DNA of 64,000 nucleotides from CAZTGZ01 sp964613385. GTDB lineage: Bacteria; Bacteroidota; Bacteroidia; NS11-12g; UBA9320. The stretch lies in contig CAZTGZ010000007.1 in assembly GCA_964613385.1 (NCBI GenBank), positions 1 through 64,000 on the forward strand. Direction: 5' to 3'. Every line of letters begins with the position of its first letter. Positions within the stretch are counted from its first letter, which is position 1. Shown here piece after piece: positions 55,732-63,453 of this stretch. The translations under genes were made by a program, and so were the position numbers. A model generated the notes under the pieces. It was not told the origin of the DNA, did no database searches, and saw only the letters and a list, made by a program, of their open reading frames with translations.

Positions 55732-57207
55732 TCAGTTCAGAGTTTCATGCGTCACGAAGTATTCGGCGTCTATCATTCTCTCGTGCATAAAAGCATCGTC
55801 GGATGTTACCGGAACCTTCTTCCGGAAGCGCGACAACAATTCTTCCAGAATAGGGGAGGTTTTTGAAGGTTCCCGAAAAGAAAGTGCCTGGGATGCTATC
55901 ATCAATTCAATGGCGAGTATTTTTCTCGTATTCCGGGTGATTTCCAGACATTTATTTACCGACGTAGCTCCCATACTGACATGATCTTCCTGACCGTTGC
56001 TACTCACAATGCTGTCAATACTTGCAGGTGTGCACAAAACTTTATTTCTGTTCACGATAGAGGCAGCGGTATATTGTGGAATCATATATCCGGAATGCAA
56101 ACCTGGTTTTGGAGTCAGAAATGCCGGCAGATCTCTTTGACCACTGATCAATTGATAAATTCTACGTTCAGAAATATGCCCTAGCTCATGAATGGCCAGA
56201 GATAGAAAATCTGCATTTAATGCCAACGTCTGTCCATGGAAATTGCCTCCGGAAAGTATCAGGTCTTCATCCGGGAATATATTTGGATTGTCTGTGACAC
56301 CATTTATTTCTGTGAGCAGCACCTCTTCAACATGCGATATTACATCTCTGCTTGATCCGTGAACCTGAGGCACACAACGGAATGAATATGGATCCTGCAC
56401 ATGTTTCTTGGGTCGGTCTATTAACTCGCTTCCTTCTAATAATCTGCGAATGTTCTGTGCAACGGTTTGTTGTCCTTTATGGGGTCTGATTTGATGGATG
56501 GAAGGGTGAAAAGGCGAGATTTTACCGTCGAATGCATCCAGACTCAGGGCTGCAAGTGCATCAGCCCAATCTGCAAGCCTCTGACACTCAAGGATGGTAA
56601 ATGCCAATACCGACGCCATGTATTGGGTTCCATTGATTAAAGCAAGACCTTCTTTGGCTTGAAGCTCTAATGGAGATAAAGGAATTACCGTGGATGGCAA
56701 TGTTTTACCGTGGTGATGGATTTCTCCGAGTCCGATTAATGGAAGGCTCAAATGAGCCAGTGGACTCAGGTCTCCTGAAGCGCCTAAAGACCCCAGTTCA
56801 TAAACTACGGGCAAATACTCATGATTATATAGATATATGAGCCTGTCGATCAGTTGTGGGCTTACGCCGCTATTACCTTTTGAAAGACCGTGCACCTTTA
56901 AGGCAAGCATTAATCTTATAACCGCAGGTTCTACCGGATTTCCCATTCCACAGGCATGTGAAACAAGAAGATTATACTGTAAATCACTTAAATCAGCCTT
57001 ATCGATCACCGTATTGTAAAGTGAACCGAATCCGGTATTTATTCCATAAACAGGTTCATGGTTAACGGATAGATGATTTTGTAGATACGCATAGCTCTTG
57101 CGCACAAGGTCTTGGTTGTCAGCATGTAACGAAATCTCATTGCCTTTTTGAGCCAATACGAGCAAATCATGCAAATTGAGTTCTTTTCCTAATGAAATTT
57201 GAGTCAT
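55732..57207 (-). CDS. hutH: Histidine ammonia-lyase
   Basis: 491 residues. It removes ammonia from histidine to give urocanate, the substrate of HutU. The MIO cofactor is formed from A143-S144-G145 in LGSLGASGDLSPLAH, and the catalytic Tyr is Y54 in EPVYGINTGFG. Length is normal. The ATG overlaps the stop of the exonuclease gene by 4 bases, so hutH is the last gene of rpsP-rimM-trmD-exonuclease-hutH. A catabolic enzyme at the end of a ribosome/tRNA-modification operon is unusual; no separate promoter is seen. Confidence 0.96.
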   Translation of the reverse strand: MTQISLGKELNLHDLLVLAQKGNEISLHADNQDLVRKSYAYLQNHLSVNHEPVYGINTGFGSLYNTVIDKADLSDLQYNLLVSHACGMGNPVEPAVIRLMLALKVHGLSKGNSGVSPQLIDRLIYLYNHEYLPVVYELGSLGASGDLSPLAHLSLPLIGLGEIHHHGKTLPSTVIPLSPLELQAKEGLALINGTQYMASVLAFTILECQRLADWADALAALSLDAFDGKISPFHPSIHQIRPHKGQQTVAQNIRRLLEGSELIDRPKKHVQDPYSFRCVPQVHGSSRDVISHVEEVLLTEINGVTDNPNIFPDEDLILSGGNFHGQTLALNADFLSLAIHELGHISERRIYQLISGQRDLPAFLTPKPGLHSGYMIPQYTAASIVNRNKVLCTPASIDSIVSSNGQEDHVSMGATSVNKCLEITRNTRKILAIELMIASQALSFREPSKTSPILEELLSRFRKKVPVTSDDAFMHERMIDAEYFVTHETLN

Positions 57208-57974
57208 TTCGTGTTTAATAAACTGAGTCTTATTTCTGTGAGCACGCGTTTGGTGTTTTCCGGGAAATCACCTGCCATCATCCAATCGTAATAGGATGGT
57301 TCTTGTTTCAGAATATCCCGAATGCGTTTGCCTCTGTGTTTACCAAAATTGAAAATAGGTTGATCCTGATCATCCAGTTGAAATCTGCCGGCTAAATCTA
57401 CCATGCGATCTTGCCCGGACATTTTATGTAAACCATCCATATTTGGTTCTAATTCAGGATATTTATCCAGTTGTTTTTGGATAATTTCCCAGGTAGCCAA
57501 GGCATCAGCTTTCGCACTGTGCGCATTTTCCAGAGACTTGTCGCAATAGAATTTGTAAGCAGCAGCCAGATTTCGGGGTTCCATGGTATGGAATATTCTC
57601 TGGGCATCGAGGAATTTGCGATTTTGAATTTTGAAATCAACACCGGCTCGGTAGAATTCTTCAACCAGAAGCGGGAAGTCGAACCGATTGGCGTTGAATC
57701 CTCCAAAATCCGCATCTGAAATAAATTCTTTTATCAACAATGCTTTCTCTTTAAAAGTTGGCGATTCCTTTACCATGTCATCTGTAATACCATGAATGGC
57801 CGTACTTTGCTGAGGTATGGGTATGCCGGGATTTAGCATCAGATGAAGATGTGTTTCATTTCCATCGGGCATTATTTTGACCATAAACAAGTCAATGATG
57901 CGATCATGACTGACGTTAATTCCTGTGGTTTCCAGGTCAAAAACGATGAGGGGTTTATTCAGTTTCAGTTTCAT
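57204..57974 (-). CDS. 3'-5' exonuclease (DEDDh, PolC/DnaQ type)
   Basis: 256 residues from the ATG at 57974; an upstream in-frame ATG would run far into trmD. The DEDDh residues are seen: D13 and E15 in IVFDLETTG, the second Asp in GFNANRFDFPLL, and His/Asp in HSAKADALATWEI. The C-terminal part (PIFNFGKHRGKRIRDILKQE and YYDWMMAGDF) is the small beta domain often found in these stand-alone epsilon-like nucleases. It degrades DNA or RNA from the 3' end and may act as a proofreading or repair nuclease. It overlaps trmD by 20 bp and hutH by 4 bp. Confidence 0.88.
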   Translation of the reverse strand: MKLKLNKPLIVFDLETTGINVSHDRIIDLFMVKIMPDGNETHLHLMLNPGIPIPQQSTAIHGITDDMVKESPTFKEKALLIKEFISDADFGGFNANRFDFPLLVEEFYRAGVDFKIQNRKFLDAQRIFHTMEPRNLAAAYKFYCDKSLENAHSAKADALATWEIIQKQLDKYPELEPNMDGLHKMSGQDRMVDLAGRFQLDDQDQPIFNFGKHRGKRIRDILKQEPSYYDWMMAGDFPENTKRVLTEIRLSLLNTK

Positions 57975-58650
57975 AGGAATCCAATAAATCCGGTCGGCGT
58001 AGTTTGGTGCGTTCCCAAGCCTGATCAAGACGCCATTTTTCAATGGCAGCAAAATTGCCGGAAAGTAATACTTCAGGCACTTTCAGGCCTTGGAAATCAG
58101 AAGGTCTCGTATAAACAGGAGGTGCGAGCAGTTCGTCCTGAAAACTATCGGAAAGTGCTGATTCTTCATCATTGATCACTCCGGGTATGAGTCTGCAAAT
58201 GGCATCGCTCAATACCAATGCCGGCAATTCTCCACCGGTGAGCACATAATCACCAATGGAAATTTCCATGGAAATATATTTATCGCGAATGCGTTGGTCA
58301 ATTCCTTTGTAATGTCCACATAGCATCAGGATTTTTGAAGCAAGACTCAGTTGATTCACACGTTTTTGTCCGAGTTTTTCTCCATCCGGAGTCAGGAAAA
58401 TAATATGATCATACTTGTTTTTAGACGTTAAGTCTTCGATACAGCGGGCGATGGGCTCGGCCATCATCACCATTCCGGCGCCTCCACCGTAAGCATAATC
58501 ATCCAGTTGCTTATTTCTACCGACACCATAGGGACGCAAATCAATGAGATTGATCGAAACCAGGTTCCTGTCTTTGGCTCTTTTGAGTATGCTATGCTCC
58601 AAAGGACTTCTGAGCAATTCAGGCAGAACGGTAATAATGTCGATTTGCAT
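57955..58650 (-). CDS. trmD: tRNA (guanine-N1)-methyltransferase
   Basis: 231 residues from the ATG at 58650 (MQIDIITVLPELLRSPLE). SPOUT-class enzyme that methylates G37 of tRNAs. The knot is seen in YAYGGGAGMVMMAEPI, ILMLCGHYKGIDQRI and ISIGDYVLTGGELPALV. An upstream in-frame ATG would add 27 unconserved residues and overlap rimM. Conserved position after rpsP and rimM. Its stop lies inside the start of the exonuclease gene (20-bp overlap). Confidence 0.96.
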   Translation of the reverse strand: MQIDIITVLPELLRSPLEHSILKRAKDRNLVSINLIDLRPYGVGRNKQLDDYAYGGGAGMVMMAEPIARCIEDLTSKNKYDHIIFLTPDGEKLGQKRVNQLSLASKILMLCGHYKGIDQRIRDKYISMEISIGDYVLTGGELPALVLSDAICRLIPGVINDEESALSDSFQDELLAPPVYTRPSDFQGLKVPEVLLSGNFAAIEKWRLDQAWERTKLRRPDLLDSYETETE

Positions 58651-58663
58651 CAGCGCAAAGGTA

Positions 58664-59182
58664 TCAATTGTCCAGTACAGACAACAATCCATCCGGAAGA
58701 TTGGTATGAACCACTTTCTTCTGATCATCAATCTGCAAAATAATATCGGGATGAACAGGGATCAGGTGCACCTGATTCAAATATTGCATTTCGATGAGTG
58801 GCTGTTCCTGTCTGGGAATGAAATCAGTAATTACTCCGAGGTTTCCAAGATTTCGATCCGCGATTTGAAAACCAATGATACCGGAAATATCATGAGGAAT
58901 ATCAGGTGCATCAATTTCATCTTTAGGTACCAATACGGTACAATTCAGATATTTACGCGCAGTCTGATCATCGTTGATGTCTTCGAATTTTACCGTCCAA
59001 TCGTCTGACATGCCGGAAATATGTGCCACTTTAAAAGGCACAGGTTTCCCTTCAATTTTAAGCATCAGAAATTCGGGTTCTAATTCTTCCGCTTCCGGAT
59101 AGATAGAAATTTTTACTTCCCCTTTAAATCCGTGGGTTTTACGAATGACACCAATGGGAGCAAGTTCGCTCAGCAGGAGCAT
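58664..59182 (-). CDS. rimM: 16S rRNA processing protein RimM
   Basis: 172 residues. Assembly factor for the 30S head that binds S19. The N-terminal domain (APIGVIRKTHGFKGEVKI) and the C-terminal PRC-barrel (ISGIIGFQIADRNLGNLGVI, then IDDQKKVVHTNLPDGLL) are complete. It lies 6 bp after rpsP and 13 bp before trmD, the standard order. Confidence 0.95.
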   Translation of the reverse strand: MLLLSELAPIGVIRKTHGFKGEVKISIYPEAEELEPEFLMLKIEGKPVPFKVAHISGMSDDWTVKFEDINDDQTARKYLNCTVLVPKDEIDAPDIPHDISGIIGFQIADRNLGNLGVITDFIPRQEQPLIEMQYLNQVHLIPVHPDIILQIDDQKKVVHTNLPDGLLSVLDN

Positions 59183-59188
59183 AACTGC

Positions 59189-59839
59189 TTATTCAGCAGG
59201 AGCTTCCTCTTCGGAAACAGCTTCAGTAGTTTCTGCAGAAGGTTCGTTGGCAGCAGTTTCAGCTACCTCTTCATTTGAAACTTCTTCAACCTGAGCGGTT
59301 ACTTCGGTGGATTCAGAATCGACAACTTCTTCAACCTGAGCGGTTTCTTCAGCTGAATCTGATTCAACAGCTTCCGCAAGCGGAGAATTCTTCAACATGA
59401 TTTCTTTTTCTCTCGCCTCACGAACTCTTACTTCACGTTCAAGAACTTCTTTTTCTTTAGCTGCTTTGGCGTCTGCCAATCTTTGTTTCTTAGAATCAAT
59501 TTGACCGGTTTTGCTGTCCATCCATTCTGTAAACTTCGCTTCGGCTTGTTCTTCAGTCAGCACACCTTTGCGCACTCCGTTTACCAAATGATTTTTGTAC
59601 AGCGCACCTTTGTAACTCAGAATTGCGCGAACTGTGTCGGTTGGTTGAGCTCCGTTTTGAAGCCAGTTTACTGCTCTTTCAACATTCAGTTCAATGAGTG
59701 CCGGATTGGTTGTAGGATTATACGACCCAATTCTCTCAATAAACCTACCGTCTCTCGGAGCTCTTTCATCTGCCACCACCACATGGTAGAATGGCCTTTT
59801 TTTGCGGCCAAATCTTTGTAATCTTAATTTTACTGCCAT
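59189..59839 (-). CDS. rpsP: 30S ribosomal protein S16 with long acidic C-terminal extension
   Basis: 216 residues. The first ~80 are S16 (MAVKLRLQRFGRKKRPFYHV ... YNPTTNPALI ... LQNGAQPTDTVRAIL). Then a Lys/Glu-rich helical segment (about 100-150) and an acidic tail of E, A, V, S, T. The tail contains a 15-residue repeat (TAQVEEVVDSESTEV then TAQVEEVSNEEV), mirrored by a 22-base perfect DNA repeat at 59279-59300 and 59324-59345. Core S16 is about 80-90 residues; extended S16 is known in Bacteroidota but its role is not. The leader of about 40 bases follows the promoter at 59887-59917. First gene of the operon. Confidence 0.95.
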   Translation of the reverse strand: MAVKLRLQRFGRKKRPFYHVVVADERAPRDGRFIERIGSYNPTTNPALIELNVERAVNWLQNGAQPTDTVRAILSYKGALYKNHLVNGVRKGVLTEEQAEAKFTEWMDSKTGQIDSKKQRLADAKAAKEKEVLEREVRVREAREKEIMLKNSPLAEAVESDSAEETAQVEEVVDSESTEVTAQVEEVSNEEVAETAANEPSAETTEAVSEEEAPAE

Positions 59840-59886
59840 AATTTTTTTTTATGTATACCCCAGGTTCTCCTTTTCCTGAGGGGCTG

Positions 59887-59917
59887 CAAAGGTCGAATTA
59901 TTTTTTGTTTTATGCAA
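59887..59917 (-). promoter_or_regulatory. Promoter of the rpsP operon (-33 TTG / -7-like GACCTTTG)
   Basis: On the minus strand TTG (59917-59915), a 20-base spacer and GACCTTTG (59894-59887). The -7 box deviates from TAnnTTTG in its first base only. It lies back to back with the miaE -7 box at 59933-59940. Confidence 0.55.
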
Positions 59918-59932
59918 ATTACTTGTATTCAT

Positions 59933-59940
59933 TAGTTTTG
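59933..59940 (+). promoter_or_regulatory. -7 promoter box of miaE
   Basis: TAGTTTTG matches TAnnTTTG and is 4 bases before the miaE ATG at 59945, a near-leaderless layout. No TTG at a good -33 distance (nearest 25 bases upstream). Confidence 0.55.
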
Positions 59941-59944
59941 AATC

Positions 59945-60529
59945 ATGAAATTGTCCATCGATCTTAAAGTGCCTTCATCCAAAGCCTGGCTAACAGCGGT
60001 TATGAATGACTTTCCTTCATTTCTGAAAGACCATGCGAATTGCGAACGGAAGGCCAGCAGTATGGCCATGAGTCTGGTAGCGAAATATCCCAACCGCATT
60101 GAGATCATTCCTGACCTGATTGATACTGCTTTGGAAGAACTTGAACATTTCAGGGATGTTTATGACTTAATGAGAAGCATGAACCTGGAGCTACCGCACG
60201 AAATTGCTAAAGACGAATATGCTGTGGCGCTGGTGGATTCTTGCAGATCCGGCATTGAACATCGATTTATGGACAGGTTGTTGCTCGGGTCAGTCATGGA
60301 ATGCCGAGGTGCGGAGCGATTCAGATTGGTTGCAGAATCGATGGAAGATGAAGCCATCCGAAATTTCTATAAACGGCTCTGGACTTCTGAAGCCCGTCAT
60401 GGCCATATTTTTGTGGGCTTTGCACTAAAGTACTTTCCAACGGAACAAGTGTATTCCCGTTTGGAGGAACTCATGGAAATAGAAGCAAAAATAATTCAGG
60501 AGCTACCGGTAAAAGCAGCATTGCACTGA
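59945..60529 (+). CDS. miaE: tRNA-(ms2io6A)-hydroxylase MiaE
   Basis: 194 residues. Di-iron monooxygenase that hydroxylates the isopentenyl group of ms2i6A at tRNA position 37. The ferritin-like four-helix ligands are seen: E34 in NCERKAS, E65 and H68 in EELEHF, E119 in VMECRGAERF and E149/H152 in TSEARHGHIF. The length is typical of the short MiaE type. It is divergent from rpsP and ends 3 bp before the convergent queA. TrmD, which acts on G37 of other tRNAs, is a neighbour. Confidence 0.93.
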   Translation: MKLSIDLKVPSSKAWLTAVMNDFPSFLKDHANCERKASSMAMSLVAKYPNRIEIIPDLIDTALEELEHFRDVYDLMRSMNLELPHEIAKDEYAVALVDSCRSGIEHRFMDRLLLGSVMECRGAERFRLVAESMEDEAIRNFYKRLWTSEARHGHIFVGFALKYFPTEQVYSRLEELMEIEAKIIQELPVKAALH

Positions 60530-60532
60530 GCT

Positions 60533-61582
60533 CTACAGAACCAAAAGGGCGTCTCCGTAACAAAGGAAACGATACTTTTCTTCTAAAGCTGTTTTGTAAA
60601 CTTTCACCGCAAAATCATAATCATCGATAAAGGCAGTGGTCAGCATCATCAGCGTGCTTTCGGGCTCATGAAAATTGGTGATAAAGCTATTGGCAATTTT
60701 AAAATCGTGGGGAGGGAAAATGAATTTGTCGGTCCAGCCCAAGGTTGGATTTAAATTGCCATAGGCAGATACAGAAGATTCCAATGCTCTCATTACACTG
60801 GAGCCAATGGCACAAACTCTTTTTCTCTGATCTTTGGCTTTGTTTACAATTTCAGATGCAGCAGGAGGAATGTCAAAGTTTTCAGAATCCATCTTGTGTT
60901 TCGTCAAATCTTCGACTTCTACTGTGCGTGCGGCACCCAAACCGGTATTCAAATTTATTTTGGCAAATGAAACTCCCTTTATTTCGAGTCTCATCATCAA
61001 TTCACGGGTAAAGTGCAAACCGGCCGTGGGCGGAGCGATGGCGCGTCCTTTTTCGGCAAAAATGGTTTGATAACGATCTTTGTCGTCTTCGTTCACTTCT
61101 CTGGTTATGTAGCGGGGCAAGGGTGTCTCACCTAATTTTTCGACGATCTTATTAAATTCGTCATCATTGCCGTCGAACAAGAAACGGATGGTGCGTCCCC
61201 TGCTGGTTGTATTATCAATTACTTCGGCTACCAATTCATCGTCGCCAAAGAATAATTTGTTGCCAACACGAATTTTTCTCGCCGGATCTACCAAAACATC
61301 CCACAAACGCAGGTCGTTGTTGAGTTCCCTTAAAAGAATTACCTCAATTTTGGCTCCGGTTTTTTCTTTGTTTCCGTATAAACGCGCCGGAAAAACTTTG
61401 GCATCATTCAAAACCATCACATCCCCATCGTCGAAAATATCCAGGATATCCTTGAATATCTTGTGTTCAATGGTTTTGTCTTTTCGGTTTACGACCATTA
61501 ACCTGGCTTCATCACGATTGTAAGCTGGTTCCTGGGCAATCAGTTGTTCCGGTAATTCGAATTTAAATTGAGATAATTTCAT
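60533..61582 (-). CDS. queA: S-adenosylmethionine:tRNA ribosyltransferase-isomerase
   Basis: 349 residues. Makes epoxyqueuosine from preQ1-tRNA and SAM. Family landmarks: MKLSQFKFELPEQLIAQEPA at the start, FPARLYGNKEKTGAKIEVIL, GRAIAPPTAGLHFTRELM, AIGSSVMRALES and LITNFHEPESTLMML-like IANSFITNFHEPESTLMML near the end. Length is normal. The -7 box at 61613-61620 precedes it. Together with MiaE and TrmD it makes a small cluster of tRNA-modification enzymes. Confidence 0.96.
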   Translation of the reverse strand: MKLSQFKFELPEQLIAQEPAYNRDEARLMVVNRKDKTIEHKIFKDILDIFDDGDVMVLNDAKVFPARLYGNKEKTGAKIEVILLRELNNDLRLWDVLVDPARKIRVGNKLFFGDDELVAEVIDNTTSRGRTIRFLFDGNDDEFNKIVEKLGETPLPRYITREVNEDDKDRYQTIFAEKGRAIAPPTAGLHFTRELMMRLEIKGVSFAKINLNTGLGAARTVEVEDLTKHKMDSENFDIPPAASEIVNKAKDQRKRVCAIGSSVMRALESSVSAYGNLNPTLGWTDKFIFPPHDFKIANSFITNFHEPESTLMMLTTAFIDDYDFAVKVYKTALEEKYRFLCYGDALLVL

Positions 61583-61612
61583 GCTTCAGTTCGCATTTTT
61601 CAAAAGAGGGTG

Positions 61613-61620
61613 CAAAAATA
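61613..61620 (-). promoter_or_regulatory. -7 promoter box of queA
   Basis: Minus-strand TATTTTTG followed by C, matching TAnnTTTG, about 30 bases before the ATG at 61582. No good -33 TTG. Confidence 0.45.
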
Positions 61621-61653
61621 GGTAAAATAGACGTAAGAATCTATATTAAGAAT

Positions 61654-63453
61654 TTATCCAATCATGATATGGGTATCCGGATAGCGGTAACTCAGGTTTT
61701 CATCTTCTTTGCTCAGGGTGAGCGCCAATGACAATAAACCTACTCTGCCGGCAAACATGGTGATAACCAGAATAATTTTACCTGCATCGCTCAAATTTGG
61801 CGTAATGCCCATCGATAATCCGACGGTAGCGAAGGCGCTGATGGTTTCAAAAATTAATGTGATCAACGGTTTGTCTCCATCGGTGAAAAGCAAAGCGAAA
61901 ATGACAATAAAAATAAAAGTAGCGGAAAATATAAAAATGGAAAAAGCCTTGAGCATGATGTCTTTGGGAATATTCCTTTTTCCAAGTGAATAATGTCTTT
62001 TACCTTTAACAGTTCCCCATAAAGCAACAAAAAGAATAACAAATGTACTTGTTTTAATACCACCTCCGGTTGAGCCTGAGGATGCTCCAATGAACATAAG
62101 AAACAACATCAGAAAAATGGAGGTAAGATGCATATCTCCAATATTTACAGTATTGAATCCGGCTGTTCTGGTGGTAATACTTTGAAATATGGATGTAATG
62201 GCAGCTTCCACCGGCTTCATGCCTTTTAGAGTGTTATTTTGCTCAAGCAAATAGAAAAAAACAGCACCTAAAACGACCAGAAGAACAGAAGTAAAAAAGG
62301 CGATACGCGTGCTGAGTTTCCATCTTCTCCAGGGTTGAGCCATTCTTTGCCTGATATGTTCTCTTCCAAACATATCTTTAAAAGCCGGAAAGCCCAGACT
62401 ACCAAAGAAAATGGTAATGGCAAACATCAAATGCAGGATATACAACCCACGAAGTCCAACGGTATGCAGGCCATCAGAATACAATGAAAATCCCGCATTG
62501 TTAAATGCTGAAACCGCGTGAAAAACGGAATGAAATATTCGCTGTTCCTCGCTGTGGAAAGGTGTATTTCCCCATAAGGAGTAGATGCCAATAGCTGCCA
62601 GGGTTTCAAATGCCAACGTAAAAAATATGATGGGTCTCAACAATCCATGTGCACCGGATAAATTCTCGCTATCCGTAAAGCTTTTCAAGGCGTTTTCGTG
62701 TTTCAGGCTGATTCCTTTTTTAAGAAAAGTGGCAAAAAACGATGCAAATGTCAGAATACCGATACCTCCCAGTTGTATGAGTATCATTAAGACAAAATGT
62801 CCTTTAGAATTGAAAAAAGTGGAAATATCTATTGGGCTTAGCCCGGTTACACAACTGGCACTAGCCGAAAGAAACAGCGCATCGGTTATATTCAAAAACC
62901 TTCCGGTAGTGTTCATGGCCGGCAGAGAAAGCAAAAAAGCACCCCCTAAAATCAAAACCACAAATGACGACGTAAACAGAGTAGCCGGTTTTATCTTAAT
63001 GCTGTTAAAATCTTTGTAGTTGCGGATGAATTCAATGAATACCAGCAATAGCAGATAAAATTGAATCGACAGGGTATAAATGGTGTTGAGATGCTTTAAA
63101 TTGATGGCAGTGAAGACCTTATAAAGCAAAGGAATTCCGAACAAATAATGACTAATAATATCATAGGCAACAATGAGGAGCAGTATGGTTTCAACCATAT
63201 GATCCTTAATGAATTGGACCCTGTCCAGAGTAAAGAATATCTTCAGAACAAAATTGAGCAGGAAGAATCCATAAAATAGTTTGATGACATTGAAAATAAC
63301 ATGTTTATTGGCATCTGTGTGGTTGAATCCGTGGTAATATATCAACGCGGCAACAGCCATTAAGGAAGCCAGGAGAATGCCAATTCTCAAGACGATTCTG
63401 ATCCACTTTTGATGGGTGAAGATAAAATGGTTCAGATTGTCAAAAATTTTCAT
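61654..63453 (-). CDS. TrkH-family potassium uptake protein
   Basis: 599 residues. Pore subunit of a Trk/Ktr potassium transporter in the inner membrane. Four pore-loop filters are seen: SASCVTGLSPID, SAFNNAGFSLY, TRTAGFNTVNI and SAFATVGLSMGI, each with the filter glycine. Four extra hydrophobic helices at the N-terminus (about 15-165) make it longer than TrkH/KtrB of about 450-480 residues, a known Bacteroidota form. The regulatory TrkA/KtrA subunit is not next to it. The ATG overlaps the stop of the heptose kinase gene by 4 bases. Confidence 0.92.
   Translation of the reverse strand: MKIFDNLNHFIFTHQKWIRIVLRIGILLASLMAVAALIYYHGFNHTDANKHVIFNVIKLFYGFFLLNFVLKIFFTLDRVQFIKDHMVETILLLIVAYDIISHYLFGIPLLYKVFTAINLKHLNTIYTLSIQFYLLLLVFIEFIRNYKDFNSIKIKPATLFTSSFVVLILGGAFLLSLPAMNTTGRFLNITDALFLSASASCVTGLSPIDISTFFNSKGHFVLMILIQLGGIGILTFASFFATFLKKGISLKHENALKSFTDSENLSGAHGLLRPIIFFTLAFETLAAIGIYSLWGNTPFHSEEQRIFHSVFHAVSAFNNAGFSLYSDGLHTVGLRGLYILHLMFAITIFFGSLGFPAFKDMFGREHIRQRMAQPWRRWKLSTRIAFFTSVLLVVLGAVFFYLLEQNNTLKGMKPVEAAITSIFQSITTRTAGFNTVNIGDMHLTSIFLMLFLMFIGASSGSTGGGIKTSTFVILFVALWGTVKGKRHYSLGKRNIPKDIMLKAFSIFIFSATFIFIVIFALLFTDGDKPLITLIFETISAFATVGLSMGITPNLSDAGKIILVITMFAGRVGLLSLALTLSKEDENLSYRYPDTHIMIG

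Noticed and set aside
62585..63019. Plus-strand ORF of 144 codons
   Set aside because: It is antisense to trkH with no family resemblance and hydrophobic by complementarity.
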